In this document: positions 7,958 through 16,012 of the stretch, piece by piece
Numbering within the stretch: position 1 is the stretch's first letter
How the letters are laid out: every line of letters starts with the position of its first letter
Source: Gaiella sp051003695
GTDB taxonomy: Bacteria; Actinomycetota; Thermoleophilia; Gaiellales; Gaiellaceae
NCBI GenBank assembly: GCA_051003695.1
Contig: JBPCLB010000068.1
Coordinates: 1 to 37,480, forward strand
Direction of reading: 5' to 3'
DNA: 37,480 nucleotides
Position numbers and translations under genes: made by a program
The notes under the pieces: generated by a model
The model's database searches: none
Seen by the model: only the letters and a program-made list of their open reading frames with translations
What the model was told of the DNA's origin: nothing

Positions 7958-10107
7958 ACCGCGATGAAGCACTCGACGTCGCGCTCGGCCAGATCGAGCG
8001 GCAGTTCGGCAAAGGCTCGGTGATGCGGATGAACGACGCCGCCCTCGTCTCGATCGGGTCGATCTCGACCGGCTCGCTGTCACTCGACCTCGCGCTGGGA
8101 GTCGGCGGGCTCCCCCGCGGCCGGATCGTCGAGGTCTTCGGGCCGGAGTCGTCGGGCAAGACGACGCTCGTCTACCACGTGATCGCCGAGGCGCAGCGGC
8201 GCGGGGGGATCTGCGCGTTCATCGACGCCGAGCACGCGATGGATCCGACCTACGCCAAGCGGATCGGCGTCGACATCGACGAGTTGCTCGTCTCGCAGCC
8301 CGACACAGGGGAGCAGGCGCTCGAGATCGCCGAGTTGCTGATCCGTTCGGGCGCGGTCGACGTCGTCGCGATCGACTCGGTCGCCGCGCTCACGCCGAAG
8401 GCAGAGAGCGAGGGGGAGATGGGCGACTCCCACGTCGGTCTCCAGGCGCGCCTGATGAGCCAGGCACTGCGCAAGCTCGCCGGAACGCTCAACCGCACGG
8501 ACACGATCTGCCTCTTCACCAATCAGCTGCGCGAGAAGATCGGGGTCATGTTCGGCTGCATGCACTACGACGCGCGAGTCGTGCTCGAGGACGGCAGCAC
8601 CGAGAAGATCGGCAAGATCGTCAACCAACGGCTTCCCGTGCGCGTCATGTCGATGGACCCGGACACGGGCGCGATCACGCCGAAACCCGTCGTCTCGTAC
8701 TTCGACAACGGCCCTACGGACGAGTTCTGGCAGTTCGAAGTCGAGGCCGGCGGCGGGTCGGGTCGGCGCAAGTTCGCCTGTACACCGAACCATGTGATCT
8801 TCACGCCCTCCGGTGAGCGCGAGGCGGCCGAGCTCTCGGTGGGCGACGAGGTCCTTGTCGCTGTCAAGGACTACGCGCTGACCACAGGCCAGCGGCAGCT
8901 GATCTACGGCGGTGTCCTGGGAGACGGTGCTCTTCGCCGCGTGTCCGAGCACGGCGTCTCTTTCCGTGTCGGCCATGGCACCAAGCAGCACGACTACTGC
9001 TCATGGAAACGCGAGCTTCTGACCCCGTACGCACACGCGCTTGCCCCGACAGGCAACGGTGTCGGGTTCGACACAGTCCCCATTCGAGAGCTGCAACTTC
9101 TCCACGAGGTTGTCTACACCGGTGCGCGTATCGGCAAGTGTCGCGTCGATGCCGAGTTCGTCGAGCGGCTCGACGAGCGCGCGATCGCGGTGTGGTACGC
9201 AGACGACGGGACGTTCTCGAGCTCATACGCTCGCTGGAGGCACGGCAAAGCCGAGATCTGCGCAGTTTCGCTCGATCGTGAGTCGCGCGAGTTGCTCGCG
9301 CGTCGCTGTGACGAACTCGGGATGGGACGGCCGACGGTCACTGACCGAGGTCTCGTCTTCAGTGGTGAGCGCACCCGTCGATTCCACGAGCGGATCGCAC
9401 CGTACGTCCATCCGTCGTTGGACTACAAGCTCCATCCGTCGCTTCGAGGCCGGTTCACCTGGCAACCAGATGTCGGCGCAGACGCGCCCGAGGCCCGGAT
9501 CTCGGGTCGGCCGTCGTTTTCTCCTGTTCCCATGCGGATCACCAAGAAGTACCGCAAGCACACGAGTCGGGGAACGCATCGCTTCGATCTCGAGATCGAA
9601 GGCAACCACACGTACCTCGTCGATCATGTCGTCGTCCACAACTCACCCGAGACGACCCCTGGTGGTCGTGCGCTGAAGTTCTATGCGTCCGTCAGGCTCG
9701 ACATCCGCCGGATCGAGACGCTCAAGGACGGTGCAGAGGCGTTCGGCAATCGCGTGCGGGTGAAGGTCGTCAAGAACAAGGTCGCACCGCCGTTCAAGCA
9801 AGCCGAGTTCGACGTGATCTACGGCCAGGGAATCTCCTGGGAAGGCACGGTGCTCGACGTGGGCCTCGAGCGCAAGATCGTCACGAAATCCGGCTCGTAC
9901 TTCAGCGTCGGTGACGAGCGGCTCGGTCAGGGCCGGCAGAACGCGACGGCGTTCCTCTCGGAGAATCCCGACCTCGTGCAGTCGATCCTCGCGCGCATCC
10001 AGGCCGAGGCAGGACCCGACCAGATGGTCTCGGCACGGCTCCTGCCACAGGCGGAGGCGACCGGCCCGGTCGAGGTGATGCCGGTCGACGAGGAGGTGAT
10101 CGCGTAG
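7954..10107 (+). CDS. recA: RecA recombinase, precursor containing an intein
   Basis: 717-residue precursor; after splicing 355 residues. RecA binds single-stranded DNA, performs homologous strand exchange and triggers LexA self-cleavage. Walker A GPESSGKT is at residues 63-70, and the L1/L2 region and the C-terminal domain are intact on both sides of the insertion. The host sequence is cut between EKIGVMFG (ending at residue 201) and SPETTPGGRALKFY (from residue 564), inside the highly conserved DNA-binding L2 neighbourhood, so an unspliced protein should be inactive. The ATG overlaps the thpR stop, with AGGAGG 9 nt upstream. A LexA box lies upstream in thpR. Confidence 0.97.
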   Translation: MNRDEALDVALGQIERQFGKGSVMRMNDAALVSIGSISTGSLSLDLALGVGGLPRGRIVEVFGPESSGKTTLVYHVIAEAQRRGGICAFIDAEHAMDPTYAKRIGVDIDELLVSQPDTGEQALEIAELLIRSGAVDVVAIDSVAALTPKAESEGEMGDSHVGLQARLMSQALRKLAGTLNRTDTICLFTNQLREKIGVMFGCMHYDARVVLEDGSTEKIGKIVNQRLPVRVMSMDPDTGAITPKPVVSYFDNGPTDEFWQFEVEAGGGSGRRKFACTPNHVIFTPSGEREAAELSVGDEVLVAVKDYALTTGQRQLIYGGVLGDGALRRVSEHGVSFRVGHGTKQHDYCSWKRELLTPYAHALAPTGNGVGFDTVPIRELQLLHEVVYTGARIGKCRVDAEFVERLDERAIAVWYADDGTFSSSYARWRHGKAEICAVSLDRESRELLARRCDELGMGRPTVTDRGLVFSGERTRRFHERIAPYVHPSLDYKLHPSLRGRFTWQPDVGADAPEARISGRPSFSPVPMRITKKYRKHTSRGTHRFDLEIEGNHTYLVDHVVVHNSPETTPGGRALKFYASVRLDIRRIETLKDGAEAFGNRVRVKVVKNKVAPPFKQAEFDVIYGQGISWEGTVLDVGLERKIVTKSGSYFSVGDERLGQGRQNATAFLSENPDLVQSILARIQAEAGPDQMVSARLLPQAEATGPVEVMPVDEEVIA
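8557..9642 (+). other. RecA intein with LAGLIDADG homing endonuclease (362 residues)
   Basis: Begins with Cys1 (CMHYDARVVLEDG, block A), has block B TPNH (in FACTPNHVIFTPSG), two dodecapeptide endonuclease motifs GGVLGDGAL and VWYADDGTF, and ends with block F HRFDLEIEGNHTYLVDH followed by VVHN. The penultimate His, the terminal Asn and the +1 Ser needed for splicing are all present, so it should be splicing-competent. The acidic residues of both LAGLIDADG motifs are intact, so the endonuclease may be active. The insertion point (after MFG, before SPETT) is the one used by the M. leprae-type RecA intein rather than the M. tuberculosis one (recalled from the literature). Base composition resembles the host gene. 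Confidence 0.95.
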
Positions 10108-10199
10108 GGGGGCCTGTCCGGCCCGTTCTGACGGGGGTGGTCTCGAGGGATGCTCTTGCCAGGCAACCAACCGCCGACACCGCCGAGAGGGTGGCGAGG

Positions 10200-10793
10200 A
10201 TGCCACCCATCGTGACGGCGATCCGGCCGCGTGGCGGAGACCGCGTCGAGATCCATTTGGACGGCGTCCCGTGGCGCACTATCCCGCTGGGTGCTGCGGT
10301 CGAGGCGCGTCTCGCACCAGGACTGCACCTCGACCGGTCTCGGGCTTGCGAGCTCAACGTTGCGATCCGTCGGCAGGCGGCGCTCGTCGCCGGTGTCCAC
10401 GCGTTGCGTCACGTGACACACACACGCAAGTCTCTCGAGCGCCGCCTGGCCGAGCGTGGCGTCCGTGACGCAGAGCGAGCGCATGCGCTCTCCGCGCTGG
10501 AGCGCGCGGGGTATGTCGATGACAAGCGGGTGGCGACGGGGCGAGCGAGCGAGCTCGCACGACGCGGGTGCGGGAACGCGATGATCGCCGCAGATCTCGC
10601 CGATCGTGGGGTGAGCGACGAGCACGTGTCAGCGGCGATCGCGGCGCTGGAGCCGGAGGACGTGCGAGCGGCGGAGATCCTCGCGCGTCGAGGCGCTGGA
10701 GCCTCCGTGGCGCGGTATCTCGCCGCGCGCGGCTTCGCCGACGAGGTGATCGAAGAGACCGTTGCGGGGATCTCCGCCGACGCTGTAGGATGA
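10200..10793 (+). CDS. recX: RecX, regulatory protein of RecA
   Basis: 197 residues of RecX-type three-helix repeats: LRHVTHTRKSLERRLAERGV, ALERAGYVDDKRVATGRASE and RRGCGNAMIAADLADRGVSDE are diagnostic. RecX binds RecA filaments and limits their activity. ATG 10200 is chosen because GAGAGG is just upstream and MPPIVTAIRPRGGDRVEIHLDG is the natural N-terminus; a GTG at 10137 would add 21 unlikely residues. The gap of 92 bp to recA contains no strong terminator, so both are probably cotranscribed. Confidence 0.88.
   Translation: MPPIVTAIRPRGGDRVEIHLDGVPWRTIPLGAAVEARLAPGLHLDRSRACELNVAIRRQAALVAGVHALRHVTHTRKSLERRLAERGVRDAERAHALSALERAGYVDDKRVATGRASELARRGCGNAMIAADLADRGVSDEHVSAAIAALEPEDVRAAEILARRGAGASVARYLAARGFADEVIEETVAGISADAVG
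10762..10791 (+). promoter_or_regulatory. Candidate promoter at the recX 3' end, for the rny leader
   Basis: TTGCGG (10762-10767), 18-bp spacer, TAGGAT (10786-10791). It would start a transcript near 10798 and give rny a leader of about 235 nt. That leader holds a GTGCAG/CTGCAC hairpin followed by ACGC-TGA-GCGT and five T (near 10828-10837), which could act as an attenuator. Prediction only. Confidence 0.4.
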
Positions 10794-10853
10794 GCGGTGC
10801 AGCATCCGACATTTCTCCTGCACGCTGAGCGTTTTTCCGAAACCGTCGAACCC

Positions 10854-10937
10854 ATGCACATCTCGATCAACAACGACCGTGCGACGTGCTACGTCCCGTC
10901 GCCGTGGGGGGTCTCCAGCTCTAGCAGCCCGGGCTGA
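10854..10937 (+). CDS. Possible 27-residue leader peptide before rny
   Basis: ATG-started ORF in the rny leader, starting MHISINNDRATCYVPSPWG and ending in a Ser run and PG. No ribosome-binding site is visible. It is the only open small frame in the 239-bp gap and sits between the possible attenuator and the perfect hairpin at 10985. It could be chance. Confidence 0.2.
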   Translation: MHISINNDRATCYVPSPWGVSSSSSPG

Positions 10938-10984
10938 ACGGACCGGATCGTCCCAGCCGTGGGCGGAGTGCCGGATGTGAGCAC

Positions 10985-11003
10985 CCGTGGGGAAGCCCCA
11001 CGG
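10985..11003 (+). repeat. Perfect hairpin in the rny leader
   Basis: CCGTGGGG-AAG-CCCCACGG, an 8-bp stem with a 3-nt loop, ending 17 nt before the rny Shine-Dalgarno GGAGGAG (11021-11027). No T run follows, so it is more likely an RNA structure affecting stability or translation than a terminator. RNase Y could act on its own leader here (inference). Confidence 0.5.
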
Positions 11004-11032
11004 ACAATCGATTCTCTCCCGGAGGAGTGGAG

Positions 11033-12565
11033 ATGCTCACGGTTATCGCGGTGCTCGTCGGTCTGGTCGTCGGTGGGGCGGCGGCCGCCTATTGGCTCCG
11101 ACACGCCAGCTCCTCCGCACTCCGGCACTCCGAAGACGGGCGCAAGCGGCTCGTCTCGGACGCCGAGCGCGAGGCTGAGACAGTGCGACGCGAGGCACAG
11201 GTCGAAGCCCGCGAGCTGGCTGTCCGGCTCAAGGCCGACGTCGAGTCCGAGGTGCGCGATCGCCGGGTCGAGATCGCGAAGGTCGAGGAGCGGGTCACAC
11301 AGCGCGAATTCGAGCTGGGACAAAAGCTGCTCGAGCTCGACCGACGCGAACAGGGTGTCGGCGACCGCGAGGTGCATCTCAAGCAACTCCAGGACGAGCT
11401 GAAGACGGCGCGCGACGACGCGCTCAAAGAGCTCCAGCGCAACGCTGGCCTCACGATCGGTGAGGCTCGGCAGGCGGTGCTGGAGCGATCGGAGGACCTC
11501 GTCCGGCACGAGCTCGCGCGGTCGGTGCGTCAACTCGAGGAGGAGGCTCGTGCAGACTCGCGTCGCCGAGCCCGCGCGCTCGTCGCCGACGCATTACAGC
11601 GTGTCGCTGCCAGCCATACCGCAGAGACGACGGTGACCGTGGTCGAGCTTGCGAGCGACGACATGAAGGGTCGGATCATCGGACGCGAAGGAAGGAACAT
11701 TCGCGCCTTGGAGCACCTGACGGGGGTCGACTTCATCATCGACGACACACCGCATGCGGTCGTGCTCTCGTCGTTCGACGGGATCCGACGCGAGGTAGCG
11801 AAGATGACGCTCGAGAAGTTGATCGAAGACGGCCGGATCCATCCGGCCCGCGTGGAGGAGATGTACTACCAGTCGAAGTCCGAGCTCGAGGAACAGATCC
11901 TGCAAGCGGGCGTCCAAGCGGTGTACGAGGCGAACTGCGGTGAGCTCAGTGAGGAGCTGGTCAAGGTGCTCGGACGGCTTCGCTATCGCACGAGCTACGG
12001 TCAGAACGTCCTCAAGCACACGCTCGAGGTGGTCCACCTCGCCGGCTTGATGGCCGCGGAGCTCGGGGCCGGAGTCAAGACCGCGAAGCGCGCAGCGCTC
12101 CTGCACGACATCGGCAAGGCGATGACCCACGAGATGGAGGGATCGCACGCTCTCGTGTCGGCACAGCTTGCCCGACGCCACGGCGAGACCGATGGAGTCA
12201 TCCATGCGATCGAGGCGCACCACTACGAAGTTCAGCCTCAGACCGTCGAGGCCGTGCTGCTGATCACCGCCGACGCGATCTCGGCGTCGCGGCCGGGTGC
12301 CCGTGGGGAGAGTCTCGAGCACTACATCAAGCGGCTGTCGGCCCTCGAGGAGATCGCGACGTCGAAGCCGGGGGTCGCGAAGGCATACGCGCTCCAAGCT
12401 GGTCGCGAGATCCGCGTGATCGTCGAGCCGACGGAGGTAGATGATGACGGGACGGCGCTGCTCTCGTTCGAGATCGCACGGCAGATCGAGGACCAGCTCG
12501 AGTACCCCGGCCAGGTCAAGGTGACCGTGATTCGCGAATCCCGCGCCGTGGAGGTGGCGAAGTAG
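11033..12565 (+). CDS. rny: Ribonuclease Y
   Basis: 510-residue membrane-anchored endoribonuclease that starts mRNA decay. Membrane segment at residues 3-22 (TVIAVLVGLVVGGAAAAYWL), long Arg/Glu-rich coiled coil (~35-195), KH domain with GRIIGREGRN at 213-222, HD domain with LLHDIGKA (catalytic His-Asp at 358-359), and the usual C-terminal domain ending VTVIRESRAVEVAK. Length is normal. ATG 11033 is preceded by GGAGGAG at 5 nt; a GTG at 11027 within that site is unlikely. In actinobacteria rny often sits in the recA-miaB interval, as here. Confidence 0.95.
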   Translation: MLTVIAVLVGLVVGGAAAAYWLRHASSSALRHSEDGRKRLVSDAEREAETVRREAQVEARELAVRLKADVESEVRDRRVEIAKVEERVTQREFELGQKLLELDRREQGVGDREVHLKQLQDELKTARDDALKELQRNAGLTIGEARQAVLERSEDLVRHELARSVRQLEEEARADSRRRARALVADALQRVAASHTAETTVTVVELASDDMKGRIIGREGRNIRALEHLTGVDFIIDDTPHAVVLSSFDGIRREVAKMTLEKLIEDGRIHPARVEEMYYQSKSELEEQILQAGVQAVYEANCGELSEELVKVLGRLRYRTSYGQNVLKHTLEVVHLAGLMAAELGAGVKTAKRAALLHDIGKAMTHEMEGSHALVSAQLARRHGETDGVIHAIEAHHYEVQPQTVEAVLLITADAISASRPGARGESLEHYIKRLSALEEIATSKPGVAKAYALQAGREIRVIVEPTEVDDDGTALLSFEIARQIEDQLEYPGQVKVTVIRESRAVEVAK

Positions 12566-12777
12566 GTTGCGTTGTTCAGATCGAGCCTGGGAGCCACGAG
12601 GCACGATCGAGATGCCCGTGCGCGCGGCCGCCCGCCGCATGAGAGAGGTGTGGGCGCGGGCCTGGTCGTGATCGTTCGCCGCAACCCGTCGGCCGGCGCG
12701 CTCGCGATGCTGGCGGAACGCCTTGCCTACGTGCAGGATCCCGGCGTTCGCAGGGGGCCCCCGACGCGACACGATTG

Positions 12778-13548
12778 GTGACCACCCGGCCCGAGCTGAT
12801 GAACCTCGCACAGCTCGCGCACGAGCTCGCGGTGGAGTGGAACGTCGAATTGGGACCTGTGTACCCACACGCTCGCCATTCCTACGTCGCGCCGGCGGGG
12901 GACGAAGCTGTGATCAAGCTCGTACCCCGCGACGACGACGAGTCGAAGGAGGAAGCTCTCGCGCTCGAGCTGTGGGCGGGCGAAGGCGCGGTGCGTCTCC
13001 TGCGCCACGACACTGCGCGACGCGCGTTGCTGCTCGAGCGGCTCCGACCCGGGACGGATCTCGGGAAGCTTCCGGACGAGCGCTCGACGGAGATCGCCGT
13101 TGAGGTCGGACTTCAGCTGTGGCGACCGGCGGGCACGCCGTTTCGCTGGATCGGAGATCACGTGCCGCGCTGGCTCGACGAGGCAGAGCTGGTTGCGGGA
13201 ACAGGTTTCGGCCTGATTCCGCTTGCCCGCGAGCTCTATGCCTCGCTCGAGATCGGGTGTTCCACCCTCGTCCACGGCGACTTTCACCATCACAACGTGC
13301 TCAGCACCGGTGGTCGGTACGTCGCGATCGACCCCAAGCCGATGCTCGGAGAGCCCGAATACGACGTTCCCTCGTTCCTGTGGAATCCGCTCTCGTATCG
13401 GATGGAGCGGGACGTCACCACACGCCGGCTCTCGGCATTCGCGGCTGCCGGTCTCGATGAGAAGAGGATGCGCGCCTGGGCGGTGATTCGGGGCGCATAT
13501 CTGCGCACCGACGAGAACGAGATCGAGATACTCCGCGCCCTCGTCTGA
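12778..13548 (+). CDS. APH(6)/hydroxyurea-type small-molecule kinase
   Basis: 256-residue kinase-fold protein of the aminoglycoside 6-phosphotransferase/hydroxyurea kinase group (APH_6_hur). The catalytic loop VHGDFHHHNVL supplies Asp and Asn, and VAIDPKPMLGEPEYDV supplies the metal-binding Asp. Family members phosphorylate hydroxyls of small molecules; the real substrate here is unknown and resistance should not be assumed. The start is uncertain: GTG 12778, or ATG 12799 (MNLAQLAHELAVEWN). The 212 bp before it (12566-12777) hold no convincing feature. Confidence 0.82.
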   Translation: MTTRPELMNLAQLAHELAVEWNVELGPVYPHARHSYVAPAGDEAVIKLVPRDDDESKEEALALELWAGEGAVRLLRHDTARRALLLERLRPGTDLGKLPDERSTEIAVEVGLQLWRPAGTPFRWIGDHVPRWLDEAELVAGTGFGLIPLARELYASLEIGCSTLVHGDFHHHNVLSTGGRYVAIDPKPMLGEPEYDVPSFLWNPLSYRMERDVTTRRLSAFAAAGLDEKRMRAWAVIRGAYLRTDENEIEILRALV

Positions 13549-13581
13549 GAGGGGCTACCGGATCGTCGCACCCGCCCCCGC

Positions 13582-13587
13582 TACCAT
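13582..13587 (+). promoter_or_regulatory. -10 element TACCAT for miaB, leaderless type
   Basis: TACCAT ends 9 nt before the miaB ATG. No -35 is obvious and no ribosome-binding site lies between, consistent with a leaderless mRNA. Confidence 0.55.
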
Positions 13588-13596
13588 CGAGCGACG

Positions 13597-14922
13597 ATGC
13601 GCCGCTATCACCTGACCACGTTCGGCTGCCAGATGAACGCGCACGACTCGGAGCGCATCAAGGGCATGCTCGAGTCGCTCGGGCTGGGCGAGGCCGCGGC
13701 GCAAGAGGACGCCGACGTCGTCGTCTTCAACACCTGCACGATCCGCGAGAAGCCGGACACGCGGCTCGCCGCTCATCTGGGCCAGGCCGCTGCACGCAAG
13801 CGCGACCGACCCGACACCGTGATCGCCGTCGGCGGCTGTTACGCCGAGGCGCAGCGCGAGCGCATCTTCGAGCGTTACCCCTTCGTCGACGTGGCATTCG
13901 GCCCCGGCTCGATTCCGCATCTCGGCGAATGGATCGCCGCCGGCGGATACGCCGTTCCGCGAGGGCGCTTCGGCACACACGAGCACTTCGCCGCAGATCT
14001 ACCCGAGCGACGAGAACGGCGGCACCAGGCTTGGGTGCAGGTCTCGATGGGCTGCAACTCGGTGTGCTCGTACTGCATCGTCCCGGCGGTGCGCGGTCGT
14101 GAGCAGAGTCGGGGATCCAGCGAGATCGTCTCCGAGATCGAGGGCCTGGCGCGCGACGGAGTACGTGAAATCACGCTCCTGGGACAAAACGTCAACTCCT
14201 GGGGACGCGACCTCGCTCCCGAGCTGACGACCGACTTCGGCGCGCTGCTCCGCGCATGCGACGCCGTCGAGGGCATCGACAGGATCCGTTTCACCAGCCC
14301 GCATCCAAAAGACTTCCGCGACCCCGTGATCGCGGCGATCGTCGACTGCCAAGCCGTCTGCGAGCACCTTCACCTCCCCCTACAATCGGGTTCCTCCCGG
14401 ATTCTGAAGGCGATGCGCCGCACGTACGACCGCGATCGGTACGTGCGACTGGTCGAGCGGCTGAGGGCCGCGATCCCGGACCTCGCTCTCGGGACGGACA
14501 TCATCGTCGGCTTCCCCGGCGAGACCGAAAACGACTTTCGAGAGACGCTCGAGGTCGTCGAGGAAGTTCGATTCGACAGCGCATTCACGTTCGTCTACTC
14601 GCCGCGCTCAGGAACCGTTGCCGCATCGCTCGGCGACCAGATCGCTGACGACGTGAAGCGTGAGCGCATCGAGCGACTGGTCGAGGTCGTGCACCGGATC
14701 GCAGGCGAGCGCAACGCCGACCGGGTCGGCCGCATCGAGGAAGTGCTCGTCGAGGGATCGAGCCGTACTGATCCTGCGCTGCTCCGCGGCCGCACCCGTC
14801 GCAACACCACCGTCAACTTTGCGGGGAATGCGAGCCAGGGTGACCTGGTCGACGTTCAGATCCACTCATCGACGTCGACGACGCTTCGCGGCGCGGTCGC
14901 CGTTCTCGCGACGTCAGCCTGA
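13597..14922 (+). CDS. miaB: MiaB, tRNA-2-methylthio-N6-isopentenyladenosine synthase
   Basis: 441-residue radical-SAM methylthiotransferase that thiomethylates i6A37 in tRNA made by MiaA. The N-terminal MTTase domain has cluster cysteines C11, C47 and C81 (FGCQMN, NTCTIRE, GGCYAE). The radical-SAM CxxxCxxC is at 153/157/160 (CNSVCSYC). A C-terminal TRAM domain (~375-441) completes the protein. Length and motifs are normal. It precedes miaA, its pathway partner, by 144 bp. Confidence 0.97.
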   Translation: MRRYHLTTFGCQMNAHDSERIKGMLESLGLGEAAAQEDADVVVFNTCTIREKPDTRLAAHLGQAAARKRDRPDTVIAVGGCYAEAQRERIFERYPFVDVAFGPGSIPHLGEWIAAGGYAVPRGRFGTHEHFAADLPERRERRHQAWVQVSMGCNSVCSYCIVPAVRGREQSRGSSEIVSEIEGLARDGVREITLLGQNVNSWGRDLAPELTTDFGALLRACDAVEGIDRIRFTSPHPKDFRDPVIAAIVDCQAVCEHLHLPLQSGSSRILKAMRRTYDRDRYVRLVERLRAAIPDLALGTDIIVGFPGETENDFRETLEVVEEVRFDSAFTFVYSPRSGTVAASLGDQIADDVKRERIERLVEVVHRIAGERNADRVGRIEEVLVEGSSRTDPALLRGRTRRNTTVNFAGNASQGDLVDVQIHSSTSTTLRGAVAVLATSA

Positions 14923-15054
14923 CCGATCCCGACCGACCACGCCCTCGAGCTGGAGCGTGCGACGCCGCACACCCCTCGATCGTTTCGGCTGCCTGTGGAA
15001 CGACCGGCACTCTTTCGGCCCGAAGTCGGCACACATTCGCGCGTGTTTCGGCGT

Positions 15055-15060
15055 TAGGCT
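15055..15060 (+). promoter_or_regulatory. -10 element TAGGCT for miaA, leaderless type
   Basis: TAGGCT followed by GAAAAT and the ATG at 15067. This favours the upstream ATG over the one at 15109. The 144-bp gap before it shows nothing else recognisable. Confidence 0.5.
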
Positions 15061-15066
15061 GAAAAT

Positions 15067-16002
15067 ATGGGGAGGAGGTCGGTGGCCCAAGTAGCGGCCG
15101 AGCAGGACATGTCCTCTGCGAACATCAGCTACGAGGTGATCGCGATCTTCGGACCAACGGCGTCCGGCAAGAGCGCGGTCGGCGCGCTGGTGGCCGACGC
15201 CCGCACGAGCGCGGTCGTCTCCGCGGACGCACTCCAGGTCTATCGCGGGATCCCGATCATCACGAATCAGCCCGCTGAGCCGACACGGCTCGTCGCGATC
15301 CGAGAGCTCGACCAGGAGATGTCGGTCGGCGAGTATGCGGTGCTCGCACACTCGGAGATCGACGAGCTCGTCGCTGCAACCGGTACGGCGATCGTCCTTG
15401 GCGGCACCGGTCTCTACTTCCGTGCGGCGCTCGCGGACCTCGCCGTGCCGGCGGCACCGTCGCCCGGCCAGCGCGAGCGAATCGAAGGAACCTACGACCG
15501 CGACCGGAACGTGGCGTTCGCACGACTCGAGGCACTCGATCCGAAAGCTGCCGCACGGGTCGACGTCAACGATCGTCGTCGCGTCGTGCGCGCGCTCGAG
15601 CTCGCCGAGCTCGGGCAATCGCTTCGGCCGGCTGTCGATGCGCTGTGGCAGGGCCAAACGAGGCGTCCGACGCTTACCGTCGGTCTGGACGTCCCGGTGG
15701 CCGTACTCGAGCAGCTCATCGAGCGCCGGGTCGACGAGATGATCGCCCACGGTGCCCTGGCCGAAGCTCGTGCGGCGATCTCGCAACCGATCTCGCGCAC
15801 CGCGGAGCGGGCTCTCGGTCTGCGGGAGCTGGTCGAGCTGCCGCTGGAGGAGGCACGAGAACGGCTCATCGTCCGTACCCGCCGCTATGCCGCCTACCAG
15901 CGAAAGTGGATGCGCCGGATTCCAGAGCTCCACCTCGTCGACGGGAACAGAGAATCGCGCATGGTCGCCACGGACATCCTCGCGCTGGCAGCTCGGCAGT
16001 AG
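15067..16002 (+). CDS. miaA: MiaA, tRNA dimethylallyltransferase
   Basis: 311-residue enzyme that adds the isopentenyl group to A37 of tRNAs. P-loop GPTASGKS at residues 29-36, then SADALQVYRGIPIITNQP (the dimethylallyl-diphosphate and tRNA site region), GGTGLYFRAAL, and the C-terminal RRYAAYQRKWMRRIP. The first 22 residues precede the usual start; ATG 15109 would give a more typical N-terminus, but the promoter position favours 15067. The stop codon TAG forms the first three bases of the dapF -10 element. Confidence 0.95.
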   Translation: MGRRSVAQVAAEQDMSSANISYEVIAIFGPTASGKSAVGALVADARTSAVVSADALQVYRGIPIITNQPAEPTRLVAIRELDQEMSVGEYAVLAHSEIDELVAATGTAIVLGGTGLYFRAALADLAVPAAPSPGQRERIEGTYDRDRNVAFARLEALDPKAAARVDVNDRRRVVRALELAELGQSLRPAVDALWQGQTRRPTLTVGLDVPVAVLEQLIERRVDEMIAHGALAEARAAISQPISRTAERALGLRELVELPLEEARERLIVRTRRYAAYQRKWMRRIPELHLVDGNRESRMVATDILALAARQ

Positions 16003-16005
16003 AGT
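16000..16005 (+). promoter_or_regulatory. -10 element TAGAGT for dapF, overlapping the miaA stop
   Basis: TAGAGT is 7 nt before the dapF ATG and includes the miaA stop codon TAG. It suggests that dapF can be transcribed as a leaderless message separately from miaA. Confidence 0.5.
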
Positions 16006-16012
16006 CGCGCGC

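Noticed and set aside
12572..12781. 69-codon ORF between rny and the kinase gene
   Set aside because: Arg/Ala-rich, no ribosome-binding site, no recognisable feature; treated as non-coding.
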